Shown: in pieces, positions 44,575 through 53,601 of the stretch | Position numbering within the stretch: position 1 is the stretch's first letter | Layout of the letters: every line of letters starts with the position of its first letter | Assembly: GCF_001544835.2 (NCBI RefSeq) | Contig: NZ_FCNX02000015.1 | Span: 62,001 to 126,000 of the forward strand | Direction: 5' to 3' | Source: Caballeronia fortuita | GTDB taxonomy: Bacteria; Pseudomonadota; Gammaproteobacteria; Burkholderiales; Burkholderiaceae | DNA length: 64,000 nucleotides | Position numbers and translations under genes: made by a program | The notes under the pieces: generated by a model | What the model was told of the DNA's origin: nothing | Database searches by the model: none | Seen by the model: the letters and a program-made list of their open reading frames with translations, nothing else

Positions 44575-45903
44575 ATGTATCCCGATCCATCCAATGCGGC
44601 CCACGCGCTCGACATCGCCCTCGATATTCGCCGCTCGGCCGACTGGCCCGCGCTCGAGCGTTTCTGCATCGAAGCGTTGCGGCGATTCCCGCGCGACTAC
44701 GAGCTTCGCTGGCAACTGAGTCATTGCTACTGGATGCGCCACGATAGCGTGTCGGCGGAAGCGGTCATGCGCGAGGCGGCGTCGCATCATCCGGATAACG
44801 CCGCCGTGACCGGCGCGATCGCCATGTATCTCAGCGAGCAGTCGCGCTACGGCGAAGCGGAAGCGATGTACCGCGCCGCGCTCGCGCAGTCGCCGGATGA
44901 CAGCGAGCTCGCTGCCGATCTGGCGCAAGTCGAACTGCGGCGCAACGCGTGGAGTGACGGCTGGCGGCGCTTCGAGCGCCGTCGTTCGGCACGCGGCGAG
45001 AACAGCGTCGTCGCGCATTTGGAGGGAATCGCGCCACGCTGGGGCGGGCAGCCGCTCGACGGCAAGCGCGTCGTGGTGTACAGCGAACTCGGTCTCGGCG
45101 ACGACATTCAATTCGTACGCTACTTTCCGCAATTCGCGGAAGGCGTGCGAAGAAACGGCGGCGAGGCGCGCCTGGCCGTGCGCTCGACGCTTTATCCGCT
45201 CATCCGGCGGTTCGCGCCGGATTGCATCGCACTCGAGACAGGCGATTTCGGCGCGGTCGACTACACCGTTCGCATGATGAGCATGCCGGTCGCTATCGGC
45301 CTGTTGCCCCATCACGTCGATGGCCGCGCCTATCTCGACGCCGCTCCCGAACGCATCGAAAGCTGGCGGCGCATGCTGGCGTCGGACGGCACGGAGGCGT
45401 TGCGTGTCGGGCTCGTGTGGGCGGGCAGTCCGGCGCATCGCCGCGACGCGCAACGCAGCGTGCCCGTCGAAGCGCTCGCGCCGCTCTGGCGTTTGCCGGA
45501 CGTCGCGTTCTATCCGGTCGCGCCCGGTCGCGAAGGCGACATCGCGGCGATGCGTTCAGCCGGCGCGCGCATCGCCGAAATGCCCGACTATCACGAGCAT
45601 TTTCACGATTCGGCCGCGCTCGTCTGCGCGCTCGACGTGCTGGTCACAGTCGACAGCTCGCCGCTGCATCTCGCCGGCGCGCTCGGCAAGCCCGTTCTGG
45701 CGATGATCGATCGCGCGTCGCATTGGTGTTGGGGTGAAGATGAGGCGCAGCCGTGGTACGACTCGGTGCAACTCATTCGACAGCGCGCACCGGGCGATTG
45801 GGCGCCCGTGGTGGAACGCGTCGCCGCGGCGCTGTCGGCGCGGCTCATTGACCGAGCCGCGCGGGAAGATCAGCATGCGTCCGCGGCCGTCAGTCTCGGA
45901 TAG
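44575..45903 (+). CDS. TPR protein with glycosyltransferase-9-like C-terminal domain
   Basis: 442 residues. Residues 1-130 form about three tetratricopeptide-like repeats (LRRFPRDYELRWQLSHCYW, SRYGEAEAMYRAALAQSPDD). From about 160 the fold resembles GT9/heptosyltransferases: VVYSELGLGDDIQFVRYFPQ, GLVWAGSPAHRRDAQRSV, then VTVDSSPLHLAGALGKPV. Such proteins probably add sugars to flagellin or surface glycans. Its end overlaps the convergent lipoprotein gene by 34 bases. Acceptor and donor unknown. Confidence 0.82.
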   Translation: MYPDPSNAAHALDIALDIRRSADWPALERFCIEALRRFPRDYELRWQLSHCYWMRHDSVSAEAVMREAASHHPDNAAVTGAIAMYLSEQSRYGEAEAMYRAALAQSPDDSELAADLAQVELRRNAWSDGWRRFERRRSARGENSVVAHLEGIAPRWGGQPLDGKRVVVYSELGLGDDIQFVRYFPQFAEGVRRNGGEARLAVRSTLYPLIRRFAPDCIALETGDFGAVDYTVRMMSMPVAIGLLPHHVDGRAYLDAAPERIESWRRMLASDGTEALRVGLVWAGSPAHRRDAQRSVPVEALAPLWRLPDVAFYPVAPGREGDIAAMRSAGARIAEMPDYHEHFHDSAALVCALDVLVTVDSSPLHLAGALGKPVLAMIDRASHWCWGEDEAQPWYDSVQLIRQRAPGDWAPVVERVAAALSARLIDRAAREDQHASAAVSLG

Positions 45904-46334
45904 CCCGGCTGGCTGGAATCGATCGTCGTCACGCACGCGCCGTCATTGAGATCGAGCGCGCTGTCGACCTCGCGCTTCGAGCCGTCCTTCATCTGAACGC
46001 TGTAGCGGTAGACCTTCGTGGTCTGTTCCGGGCTCTTCTGGAACAGGCTCGTCAGATCGAAGCTCAGGCCCGCGCCGCCGCCCGCGCCGTTCCAGCCATT
46101 CCCGCCGATGCCGCCCCCGCCCACGCCGAGCGTCGGACCAGACGACGCAGCCGCGCTCGTCAATACTGTCGTCAGATATTGCTTGCCGACGACGCGGCCC
46201 GTCGCGAGCGTGCTGTCCACCGGCAGCGGCGCTGATGCGCCCGGTCCGCTCGCGCACGCCGCGAGCATCGCAAATGCGGTAGCGGCGAAACCTGCTCGCG
46301 CCGCGCGTTGAATTCCTTTTTGATCCACTTTCAT
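45870..46334 (-). CDS. Putative lipoprotein with glycine-rich segment
   Basis: 154 residues from the ATG at 46334. The signal AARAGFAATAFAMLAAC ends in a lipobox at Cys 27-28. A Gly-rich stretch (GVGGGGIGGNGWNGAGGG, about residues 70-88) may span or pack against membrane, as in 17-kDa-type outer-membrane lipoproteins. The C-terminal part is beta-rich (KVYRYSVQMKDGSKREVDSA) with two late Cys. Function unknown. It is downstream of the aroE-like gene, behind a terminator. Confidence 0.68.
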   Translation of the reverse strand: MKVDQKGIQRAARAGFAATAFAMLAACASGPGASAPLPVDSTLATGRVVGKQYLTTVLTSAAASSGPTLGVGGGGIGGNGWNGAGGGAGLSFDLTSLFQKSPEQTTKVYRYSVQMKDGSKREVDSALDLNDGACVTTIDSSQPGYPRLTAADAC

Positions 46335-46436
46335 TCCAGCCTCTTGCGTGCATTCGCACGCACTTTGTTGGCCCTCGAAGCGAGCACGGTCTCGAAAGCC
46401 GCACGCTCGCGCCGGCGTGGCTGGAAACGTCGCGCG

Positions 46437-46466
46437 AAAAAAACGCCGCCTGATAGGGGCGGCGTT
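46437..46466 (-). terminator. Terminator downstream of the aroE-like gene
   Basis: Stem AACGCCGCC (46442-46450) with GGCGGCGTT (46458-46466), followed on the minus strand by seven U (46443-46437). It lies 140 bases after the aroE-like stop. Its core AAAAAAACGCCGCCTGA is identical over 17 bases to the one at 44279-44295. Confidence 0.75.
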
Positions 46467-46606
46467 CTGCGTCGATTCGCTCCGAAACCAGCGGGCCGGC
46501 GCGCTTCGCGAGGGGAGGCGAATGCGCGGCCGGAATGTTGTACCAATGCGAGCCGCGATTGAACCAGATTGCTCCGATTCCTTGCGCGCCGAATCGCGTC
46601 GCGTAC

Positions 46607-47434
46607 TCAGCTTTTCAGCAGATAGGCAACAATCGCGTCGCACACGCGGCCGAACATCTGCGTGCCGGTGACGGTCGTGCAGCCGCGCGCGCGGGCCGCT
46701 TCGATGAACGGCGTGAGCGGCGGCTTGGTCACGACGTCGCCGACGACGGTCGTCGGAGGCAGGCGGGAGACGTCGATCGGCAGCGGATCGCCCGGACGCA
46801 TACCGGCCGGCGACGCGTTCACGATGACGTCGTAACTTTCCGCGGGCGAATCGTCGGCGACATGCACCGCGCCCCGGCCCAGCGCGGCCAGGCGAGAGGC
46901 AAGGGCGCTCGTGCGCGCGGCATCGAAATCGCGGATTGCGAGCGATGCCACGCCCGCATCGATGAGCGCGTGGCCGATCGCCGAACCCGCGCCGCCCGCG
47001 CCGATCAGCAGCGCGCGTTTGCCCTTCGGCTCGCAGCCCGCGTCACGCAACGCCGCGACCATGCCGATGCCGTCCGATGCGCCGCCGTGCCACGTGCCGT
47101 CGGCGTTGCGTTTGAGCATGTTGACCGCGCCGAGGAACGCGCCTTCGTCGGTCAGCGTGCTGCAATAGGCGGTCGCGCTGAACTTGTGCGGCACGGTGAT
47201 GATGACGCCATCGCAGTTTTGCAGCGGGGCGATGCCCGCAAAGAACGCGTCGAGATCCGCGGGCGCAACGTGCGCCGGAATGACGATCGCGTCGCGGCCT
47301 GCCGCGCGCAGCGCCGCCGTGACGCCCGATGGCGAGCGTACCTGGGCGATCGGATCGCCGACGATGAAATAGACGCGCGTCGCGCCGCTCAGGCCCGCAT
47401 CGAGCGATGCGGAAAAAGAAGTGTCCTGCGTCAT
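46607..47434 (-). CDS. Shikimate/quinate dehydrogenase-like protein (AroE paralogue)
   Basis: 275 residues from the ATG at 47434. Substrate domain: GDPIAQVRSPSGVTAALRA and VIITVPHKFSATAYC with the catalytic Lys. NAD(P) domain: LLIGAGGAGSAIGHALIDAG. The usual NTDG is GASDGIGM, keeping Asp but changing the two residues before it. That and its position near catabolic flavoproteins suggest a quinate/shikimate-catabolic or novel hydroxyacid dehydrogenase rather than the biosynthetic AroE. An IclR-type motif lies upstream. Confidence 0.82.
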   Translation of the reverse strand: MTQDTSFSASLDAGLSGATRVYFIVGDPIAQVRSPSGVTAALRAAGRDAIVIPAHVAPADLDAFFAGIAPLQNCDGVIITVPHKFSATAYCSTLTDEGAFLGAVNMLKRNADGTWHGGASDGIGMVAALRDAGCEPKGKRALLIGAGGAGSAIGHALIDAGVASLAIRDFDAARTSALASRLAALGRGAVHVADDSPAESYDVIVNASPAGMRPGDPLPIDVSRLPPTTVVGDVVTKPPLTPFIEAARARGCTTVTGTQMFGRVCDAIVAYLLKS

Positions 47435-47483
47435 ACGTCGATTGCTCCTCAAAGCCGGGAATAGCGTGAATGCTAGTTGAAAA

Positions 47484-47498
47484 TGGAATGGTGTTCAA
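47484..47498. promoter_or_regulatory. IclR-type box upstream of the aroE-like gene
   Basis: TGGAAT at 47484-47489, three bases, GTTCAA. Its first 13 bases differ at one position from the motif before the iclR gene at 54433. It lies 50 bases before the aroE-like start. Confidence 0.45.
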
Positions 47499-47599
47499 CA
47501 ATCTTGTGTCGTCTCAGTTAAAGCAACTAACCGTCAAAGTTTTAGACCATCTCGAAACTGCGTATTCAGGAGCGACGACAAAAAGACGTCTGCAAGACT

Positions 47600-49336
47600 T
47601 CACAATGCATCCGGCGCATGTACGGACGGGCTCACGCCAGCGGCAGTCAACGCCTCGTGCAACGTGTAAAACACGTTCGACGCGCCGACCACACGCGTCA
47701 ATCCATGCCGGTCCATGTCGCTGCGCAGGAAGCGGTTCACGCGTCCGAAGATCACGTCGACATCGCGTGCGCGCAGTGTCTCGACCAGTTCGCCGATGGT
47801 GCGCGCGGCGGAATAATCGAGATCGGTGATTGCGCCGGCGTCGACGACGAAGAAGCGCAAGCCGTCCGAAGCCGTATCGACGAGCTTCGTCACTTCCGAC
47901 ACGAAAAAGTGATCGTTCGCGTAGAACAGATCCGCGCCGAAGCGATAGACGATCAGATCCGGCGCGGTCATCGCTGCGGGCGTCGTCGGCAAGTACTGCC
48001 ACGGCTTGCCGGGCGCCACGGGCGTGAGGACCATCGTGTGCGGATGATAGCTGTGGCGCACGTGCCGCAGCAGCGACAGCGCGACCGCGAGCAGAATGCC
48101 GTGCTCGACGCCCGCCACCACCACCGAGCCCGCCGTGATGAGCGCGAGCGCGAATTCGCCGGGGCTTTCGGCGCGAATGTCTTTCAGGCTCTGCACGTTG
48201 ATAAGGCCGATCGCGATCGTGAACACGATGCCGGCGAGCACGCAATGCGGCAGATAGCGCAAATAGCCGCTCAGAAACAGCAGCACGACGGCGACGACCG
48301 CCGCGAACACGATCTGTCCGAGCTGGCTGCGCGTGCCGGCGCGCTCGGCCATCGCGGTCTGCGTCGGGCTGCCGTTCACGACGAACGTGCCGCTCACGCC
48401 GGCCACCGCGTTCGCTGCGGCGAGACCGAGGATGTCGCTGTTCGTATCGACGTCCTCGTGATACTGCTGCGCGAAGACGCGCGCCGCGGCGGCGCTCTGC
48501 GCGATGATCATCACGAAACACGACGCCGCCACGGGCACGATGTCGAGCGCCTGCTGCCAGGTCACGTCGGGAAAACGCAGCGCGGGCAGGCCGCCATCGA
48601 CCGGGCCGAGCACCGAAATGCCGTGCGCCGCGAAATCGAGCGCACGGCTTGCCGCGATGCTGCCGATCACCACGATGAGCGGCATCGGCACGCGCGGCGC
48701 GACACGCTTGCAGAGCAGAATCGCGACGACCACGCCGAGCGCGAGCATGAGCGTCGGACCATGCGCGTGCATGACGTGGCCGATCACATAGACGAGCTGC
48801 GCGAGACTGCGTGAGGACGGATACGGCACCGTCATGCCGAAAAGATCGCCGAGCATCGCGATCGAGACCTGCACGCCGACGCCCGCAAGAAAGCCCGTCA
48901 GCACCGTGCGCGAGAGGAAATCGGCGAGAAAACCGAGCTTGAATAGCCGCGCGAGCAAGAGCAGCGCGGCGGTCTGCAGCGCCACCATGCCGGCGAGCGC
49001 GACGTATTCCGGACTGCCCATCGCCGACATCGTCGACAGCCGGCTCGCGAAGATTGTCGCGGTCGCGGAATCGGCGGCGACGACGAGATGGCGCGACGCC
49101 CCGAAGAACGCGAACGCGATGAGCGGCAGAAACGCGGTGTAAAGCCCCGTCACGGCAGGCATTCCGGCGATGCGCGCGTAGCCGAGCACTTGCGGAATGT
49201 CCATCGACGCGAGCGAGATGCCCGCGAGCGCATCGCGCAACGCGGCGGCGCGGTTGATCGGCAGGATGCCTTTGAAGAGCGCCAGGCGTGTCGCGGGCGT
49301 TCGGGTCCAATCATGCATGCGCGGCCCCGTGTTCAT
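47600..49336 (-). CDS. SulP/SLC26-family anion transporter with STAS domain
   Basis: 578 residues from the ATG at 49336; ATG 49318 (MHDWTRT) and a TTG at 49357 are alternatives. About 12 membrane segments with the family's early SMDIPQVLGYARIAGMPAVTGLYTAFLP (cited here in part, near residue 45) and NGSPTQTAMAERAGTRSQ near 320. The C-terminal STAS domain (about 470-570) contains FFVVDAGAITDLDYSAARTI. SulP proteins carry sulfate, bicarbonate or, like DauA, dicarboxylates. Divergent from the flavoprotein operon across an IclR-type box, so it may import that pathway's substrate. Confidence 0.88.
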   Translation of the reverse strand: MNTGPRMHDWTRTPATRLALFKGILPINRAAALRDALAGISLASMDIPQVLGYARIAGMPAVTGLYTAFLPLIAFAFFGASRHLVVAADSATATIFASRLSTMSAMGSPEYVALAGMVALQTAALLLLARLFKLGFLADFLSRTVLTGFLAGVGVQVSIAMLGDLFGMTVPYPSSRSLAQLVYVIGHVMHAHGPTLMLALGVVVAILLCKRVAPRVPMPLIVVIGSIAASRALDFAAHGISVLGPVDGGLPALRFPDVTWQQALDIVPVAASCFVMIIAQSAAAARVFAQQYHEDVDTNSDILGLAAANAVAGVSGTFVVNGSPTQTAMAERAGTRSQLGQIVFAAVVAVVLLFLSGYLRYLPHCVLAGIVFTIAIGLINVQSLKDIRAESPGEFALALITAGSVVVAGVEHGILLAVALSLLRHVRHSYHPHTMVLTPVAPGKPWQYLPTTPAAMTAPDLIVYRFGADLFYANDHFFVSEVTKLVDTASDGLRFFVVDAGAITDLDYSAARTIGELVETLRARDVDVIFGRVNRFLRSDMDRHGLTRVVGASNVFYTLHEALTAAGVSPSVHAPDAL

Positions 49337-49402
49337 GAAGAAGCGATCGTGCCCCAAGGAATCGGCGGTGCCAAGCGCCGGATGACCGGCTAAAACCAGC
49401 CT

Positions 49403-49446
49403 CCAGAAATCTCTGGATCGCCGCGCGATTCTGGAATACTATTCCA
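49403..49446. promoter_or_regulatory. Inverted repeats in the sulP/flavoprotein divergent promoter
   Basis: A perfect 15-bp palindrome TGGAATACTATTCCA lies at 49432-49446, very close to the classical IclR consensus shape. A second inverted repeat CCAGA-N4-TCTGG is at 49403-49416. They sit 34 bases before the flavoprotein start and 67 bases from the sulP start, well placed for control of both. Confidence 0.6.
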
Positions 49447-49479
49447 ATATCAAAAATGGTTCTGGAAGTGGCGGAGACA

Positions 49480-51243
49480 ATGAACGATCTTGGACAAAAC
49501 GAAACTTTCGATGTCGTCGTGGTCGGCGCGGGCGGTGCGGGCATGTCGGCGGCGCTCGTCGCGGCGATCGACGGCGCGCGCGTGCTGCTTGTCGAAAGCA
49601 CGGAATACGTCGGCGGCACGACCGCGTACTCGGCAGGCACGACGTGGATACCCGCGTCGATGCACGCGTCGAGCGTCAATCGCTACGATTCGTCCGCGAT
49701 CGCCGAAGGCTTTCTGCAACGTGCAATCGGCGAACGTAGCAGCGCGGCGATGCGCCGCGCCTTTCTCGACGCCGGTCCGAAAGCGGTCGCGCATCTTGAA
49801 GCGAATTCCGATGTGAAGTACCGCGCGCGGCCGTTTCATCCGGACTATCTGTCGGAAGTCGAAGGCTCGACATTGCGCGGCCGCGCGCTCGAACCGCTGC
49901 CGTTCGACGGCCGCAAACTCGGCGCCGCGTTTTCGCTGATTCGTCCGCCGATTCCCGAATTCACCGTGCTCGGCGGGATGATGGTGGACCGCGATGACGT
50001 TACGCATCTGTTGAACATGACAAAGTCGCTCGCGTCGTTCAGACATGCCGCGAAGCTGCTTGCGCGTCATGCGCGCGACCGCATGAGCTCACCGCGCGGC
50101 ACGCGTCTCGTGATGGGCAACGCACTGATCGGCCGGCTGCTGTATTCGCTGCTTCAGCGCGGCGTGACCGTGCTGACGAACACGACGGTCGAAGCGTTGC
50201 ATGCGGGCGCGAGCGGCATCGAAGGCGTGACGTTGAGTCACGGCGGCGAGCGGCGACGTATCGCGGTGAAAGGCGGCGTGATTCTGGCGAGCGGCGGCTT
50301 CAATCGTCATGCGAAACGTCGCGGCGACATGCTGCCCGGCGCCGATCCGATCTGGTGCCCCGGCGCGCCCGGCCATACGGGCGGCGCGCAGGATCTCGCG
50401 CTCGCGGCCGGCGCGCGTTTCGGCACGGGTGCGCTGTCGAACGCGTTCTGGGCGCCGGTCTCGTTGCGCAAGCGCGCCGACGGCACGACGGCCGTTTTCC
50501 CGCACTTCATCATGGATCGCGGCAAGCCGGGCGTGATTACCGTCGACAAATCCGGCAAGCGCTTTCTCAACGAGAACACGTCGTATCACCTGTTTGGCAT
50601 CGCGATGCAGGAAGCGAACGAGTCGACGCCTGCCGTGCCCGCGTATCTGATTACGGATTCCGAAGGATTGCGCAAGTACGGTCTCGGCATGGTGCGGCCG
50701 GGCGGCAAGGGACTCACGCCGTTTCTCGCGGACGGCTATCTCGTCGAAGGCAAGACGCTCGACGAACTGGCGGCGAAGCTCGATATCGACAAAGCCGGGC
50801 TCGCCGACAGCGTCGCGCGCAACAACCGCTTCGCGCAAAGCGGCGTCGATACGGACTTTGCGCGCGGCACGACCGCGTACCAGAACGCCAACGGCGATGC
50901 GAACTGGAGCGGCCCGAACAAGTGCCTCGGGCCGATCGGCGCCGCGCCGTTCTATGCGGTGCGGCTCTATCCGGGCGATATCGGCGCGGCAACGGGTCTC
51001 GTCATCGATACCGATGCGCGCGTGCTCGATCGCGACGACCAGCCGATCGGCGGTCTCTACGCCTGCGGCAACGATGCGCAATCGGTGATGGGCGGCGTCT
51101 ATCCCGGTCCCGGCATCACGCTCGGTCCCGGTCTCGCGTTCGGCTATCTCGCCGCGCGGCACGCGACGCTGCGCGCAGCACAGCACACGCAACCGGCGCG
51201 CGATGAATCACTCGATCTTCACATTCACGCACACGCCCGATGA
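49480..51243 (+). CDS. FAD-binding dehydrogenase, 3-ketosteroid-delta1-dehydrogenase-like (first of two)
   Basis: 587 residues from the ATG at 49480 (GCGGAGACA before it; ATG 49456 is possible). FAD motif VVVVGAGGAGMSAALVAAID at residue 12, EYVGGTTAYSAGTTWIP near 45, and the C-terminal GNDAQSVMGGVYPGPGITLG, whose Tyr and Gly match active-site residues of ketosteroid dehydrogenases. The family desaturates carbon-carbon bonds next to a carbonyl, or reduces fumarate-like bonds. Its stop overlaps the next start (ATGA). Substrate unknown. Confidence 0.85.
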   Translation: MNDLGQNETFDVVVVGAGGAGMSAALVAAIDGARVLLVESTEYVGGTTAYSAGTTWIPASMHASSVNRYDSSAIAEGFLQRAIGERSSAAMRRAFLDAGPKAVAHLEANSDVKYRARPFHPDYLSEVEGSTLRGRALEPLPFDGRKLGAAFSLIRPPIPEFTVLGGMMVDRDDVTHLLNMTKSLASFRHAAKLLARHARDRMSSPRGTRLVMGNALIGRLLYSLLQRGVTVLTNTTVEALHAGASGIEGVTLSHGGERRRIAVKGGVILASGGFNRHAKRRGDMLPGADPIWCPGAPGHTGGAQDLALAAGARFGTGALSNAFWAPVSLRKRADGTTAVFPHFIMDRGKPGVITVDKSGKRFLNENTSYHLFGIAMQEANESTPAVPAYLITDSEGLRKYGLGMVRPGGKGLTPFLADGYLVEGKTLDELAAKLDIDKAGLADSVARNNRFAQSGVDTDFARGTTAYQNANGDANWSGPNKCLGPIGAAPFYAVRLYPGDIGAATGLVIDTDARVLDRDDQPIGGLYACGNDAQSVMGGVYPGPGITLGPGLAFGYLAARHATLRAAQHTQPARDESLDLHIHAHAR

Positions 51244-52979
51244 AGCCCGACCCGATACTCGAATGCGATGTCCTCGTGCTGGGTTCCGGCGCGGGCGGCC
51301 TGTCGACGGCCGTCACGGCTGCGGCGCGCGGCCTTTCCGTGCTCGTCTGCGAGAAGGAAGACGTGTTTGGCGGCACGACCGCGTGGTCGGGCGGCTGGAT
51401 GTGGATTCCGCGCAATCCGCTCGCGACGCGCGCGGGCATCGTCGAAGATGAAAGTGCGCCGCGCGCGTATCTGAAGAGCGAACTCGGCGCGCATTTCGAT
51501 GCCGCGAAAGCCGACGCGCTGATCGAACACGGTCCGCGCATGGTCGAATTCTTCGAGCGCCGCACGTCGATGCGTTTCGTCGACGGCAATCGGATTCCCG
51601 ATTTCCACACCACGCACGGCGCGGCGACAGGCGGCCGTTCGGTCTGCGCGATGCCGTTCGACGGGCGCGAACTCGGCCCGCTCATCGACAAGCTGCGTCC
51701 GCCGCTCGTCGAGATGACGATCAAAGGCATGGCGATCGCGTCGGGGCAAGACCTCGCGCATTTCATGAACGCGACGCGCAACGCGAAGTCGGCATGGCAT
51801 GTGACCAAGCGTTTCGCAACGTTCGCGTGGCACAGCCTGCGTTATCGGCGCTCGATGCATCTCGTGAACGGCAATGCGCTCGTCGCGCGGCTGCTCAAAT
51901 CGGCGGCGGATCGCGGTGTCGATCTGCGCACGCGCGCGAAGGCGGTGTCGATCACGCGCGAAGGCGAACGCGTGACGGGCGCGCGCGTGGAGATCGAAGG
52001 CGTCATGCACGACGTGCGCGCGCGGCGCGGCGTCGTGCTTGCGTGCGGCGGTTATCCGCACGATGTGCAGCGTCAAAAAGAAACGTTTCCGGTGATGCCG
52101 CACTGGTCTGCCGCGCCGAGAAGCAATACCGGCGATGGCATTCGCCTTGGCGTCGCGGCAGGCGCGCATTTTGACGCGTCGCTGGAAGCGCCCGCAGCGT
52201 GGGCGCCGGTGTCGCTCGTGCCGAAATCCGAAGGGCAGGACGTCGCGTTTGCGCATCTGATCGAACGCGCGAAGCCGGGCGTCATCGCCGTGACGCGCGC
52301 GGGCAGGCGCTTCACCAACGAGGCATCGTCGTATTACGACTTCGTGTCCGCGCTGATCGGCACGACAGCCCCGGGCGATGAAACATGCGCGTGGCTCGTC
52401 TGCGATCACCGGTTCCAGCGCCGCTACGGCCTCGGGTTTGCGAAGCCGTTTCCGTTTCCCCTCGGGCCTTACGAGCGCTCGGGCTATCTGCAATCCGCCC
52501 CGACGCTCGATGCGCTGGCGCAGCAATGCGGCATAGATGCGCGCGCGCTCGCCGATACCGTCGCCACGTACAACACTTACGCGAAAGACGGCTTCGATCC
52601 GCAATTTCATAAAGGCTCGACGCCGTATAACCGCGTGCAGGGCGATGCATCGCACAAGCCCAATCCGTGTCTCGCGCCGATCGTCGATGGTCCGTTCCAT
52701 GCGGTCAAGATCGTGCCGGGCAGCCTCGGCACGTTCGCGGGTTTATCGACGGATGCGCGCTCGCGCGTACTCGACGAAACGCGCGCGCCGATTTCCGGCC
52801 TGTACGCGATCGGCAACGACGCCGCCAGCATGATGGGCGGGCACTATCCGGCAGGCGGCATCACGCTCGGACCGGCGATGACCTTCGGCTATCTCGCGGG
52901 CCTCGAACTCGCCGAACCGGCGCGCGAGGAAAGCATCGCAAATTCATCCAACTTCACACACGCAAGGACGCTGCAATGA
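51240..52979 (+). CDS. FAD-binding dehydrogenase, 3-ketosteroid-delta1-dehydrogenase-like (second of two)
   Basis: 579 residues, paralogous to the gene it follows. FAD motif VLVLGSGAGGLSTAVTAAAR at residue 12, VFGGTTAWSGGWMWIPRNP near 44, and near the end GNDAASMMGGHYPAGGITLG, keeping the Tyr and the Gly four residues later. ATGA overlaps join it to the genes on both sides, so the two flavoproteins and the NIPSNAP protein are made together. They may act in sequence on related substrates or form a heteromer. Confidence 0.85.
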   Translation: MKPDPILECDVLVLGSGAGGLSTAVTAAARGLSVLVCEKEDVFGGTTAWSGGWMWIPRNPLATRAGIVEDESAPRAYLKSELGAHFDAAKADALIEHGPRMVEFFERRTSMRFVDGNRIPDFHTTHGAATGGRSVCAMPFDGRELGPLIDKLRPPLVEMTIKGMAIASGQDLAHFMNATRNAKSAWHVTKRFATFAWHSLRYRRSMHLVNGNALVARLLKSAADRGVDLRTRAKAVSITREGERVTGARVEIEGVMHDVRARRGVVLACGGYPHDVQRQKETFPVMPHWSAAPRSNTGDGIRLGVAAGAHFDASLEAPAAWAPVSLVPKSEGQDVAFAHLIERAKPGVIAVTRAGRRFTNEASSYYDFVSALIGTTAPGDETCAWLVCDHRFQRRYGLGFAKPFPFPLGPYERSGYLQSAPTLDALAQQCGIDARALADTVATYNTYAKDGFDPQFHKGSTPYNRVQGDASHKPNPCLAPIVDGPFHAVKIVPGSLGTFAGLSTDARSRVLDETRAPISGLYAIGNDAASMMGGHYPAGGITLGPAMTFGYLAGLELAEPAREESIANSSNFTHARTLQ

Positions 52980-53587
52980 CTCTGTACGACACGGTCACGT
53001 TGACGGTGAAAATCGGTTCAAACGCGCAGGTTTTCGAGAACATCAAGACGCGCGGCGATACGCCCGGCGCGAAGCTGCTCGGCTGCTGGTATTCGGATAT
53101 CGGCGCGCTCGGCAAGGTGATGGTGCTGCGCGGCTTCGAATCGGAAACGGCGTTGATCGCGGAGCGCCGCCGCTTGCTGCTCGAAGGCAACCCGTTTGGC
53201 TGCGGCGAGTTCATCGTCGATGTCGACGTGAACAGCTACGCGCTCTTTCCATTTCTGCCGCCGATCGAGCCGGCCGAACACGGCGGCATCTACGAGATGC
53301 GCGTCTACGGCACGAAGCTCGCGAGCCTGCAACATACGATCGATGCGTGGCAAAACGCGGTGCCGGAGCGCACGAAGCGCTCGCCGCTCGTCGGCGCGAT
53401 GTATGCGCTCGACGGCACCGTGCCGCGCTTCCTGAACATCTGGCCGTACAAGAGCGTCGACGAGCGTTCGCGGATTCGCGCCGAAGCCGTGAAGGACGGC
53501 ATCTGGCCGCCGAAGGGTGGACCGGCGCATCTGACGACGATGGAGTCGACCATCTACGTGCCCGCGCCGTTTTCGCCGCTGCGCTGA
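52976..53587 (+). CDS. NIPSNAP-family protein
   Basis: 203 residues made of two ferredoxin-like units: an N-terminal one (MTLYDTVTLTVKIGSNAQVF, KVMVLRGFESETALIAERRR) and the NIPSNAP unit proper (IYEMRVYGTKLASLQHTID, FLNIWPYKSVDERSRIRAEA). The ATG overlaps the flavoprotein stop by four bases. NIPSNAP proteins are often found in catabolic operons and may bind small hydrophobic molecules; no catalytic residues are known. Confidence 0.82.
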   Translation: MTLYDTVTLTVKIGSNAQVFENIKTRGDTPGAKLLGCWYSDIGALGKVMVLRGFESETALIAERRRLLLEGNPFGCGEFIVDVDVNSYALFPFLPPIEPAEHGGIYEMRVYGTKLASLQHTIDAWQNAVPERTKRSPLVGAMYALDGTVPRFLNIWPYKSVDERSRIRAEAVKDGIWPPKGGPAHLTTMESTIYVPAPFSPLR

Positions 53588-53601
53588 CGGGAGACATCGC
53601 G

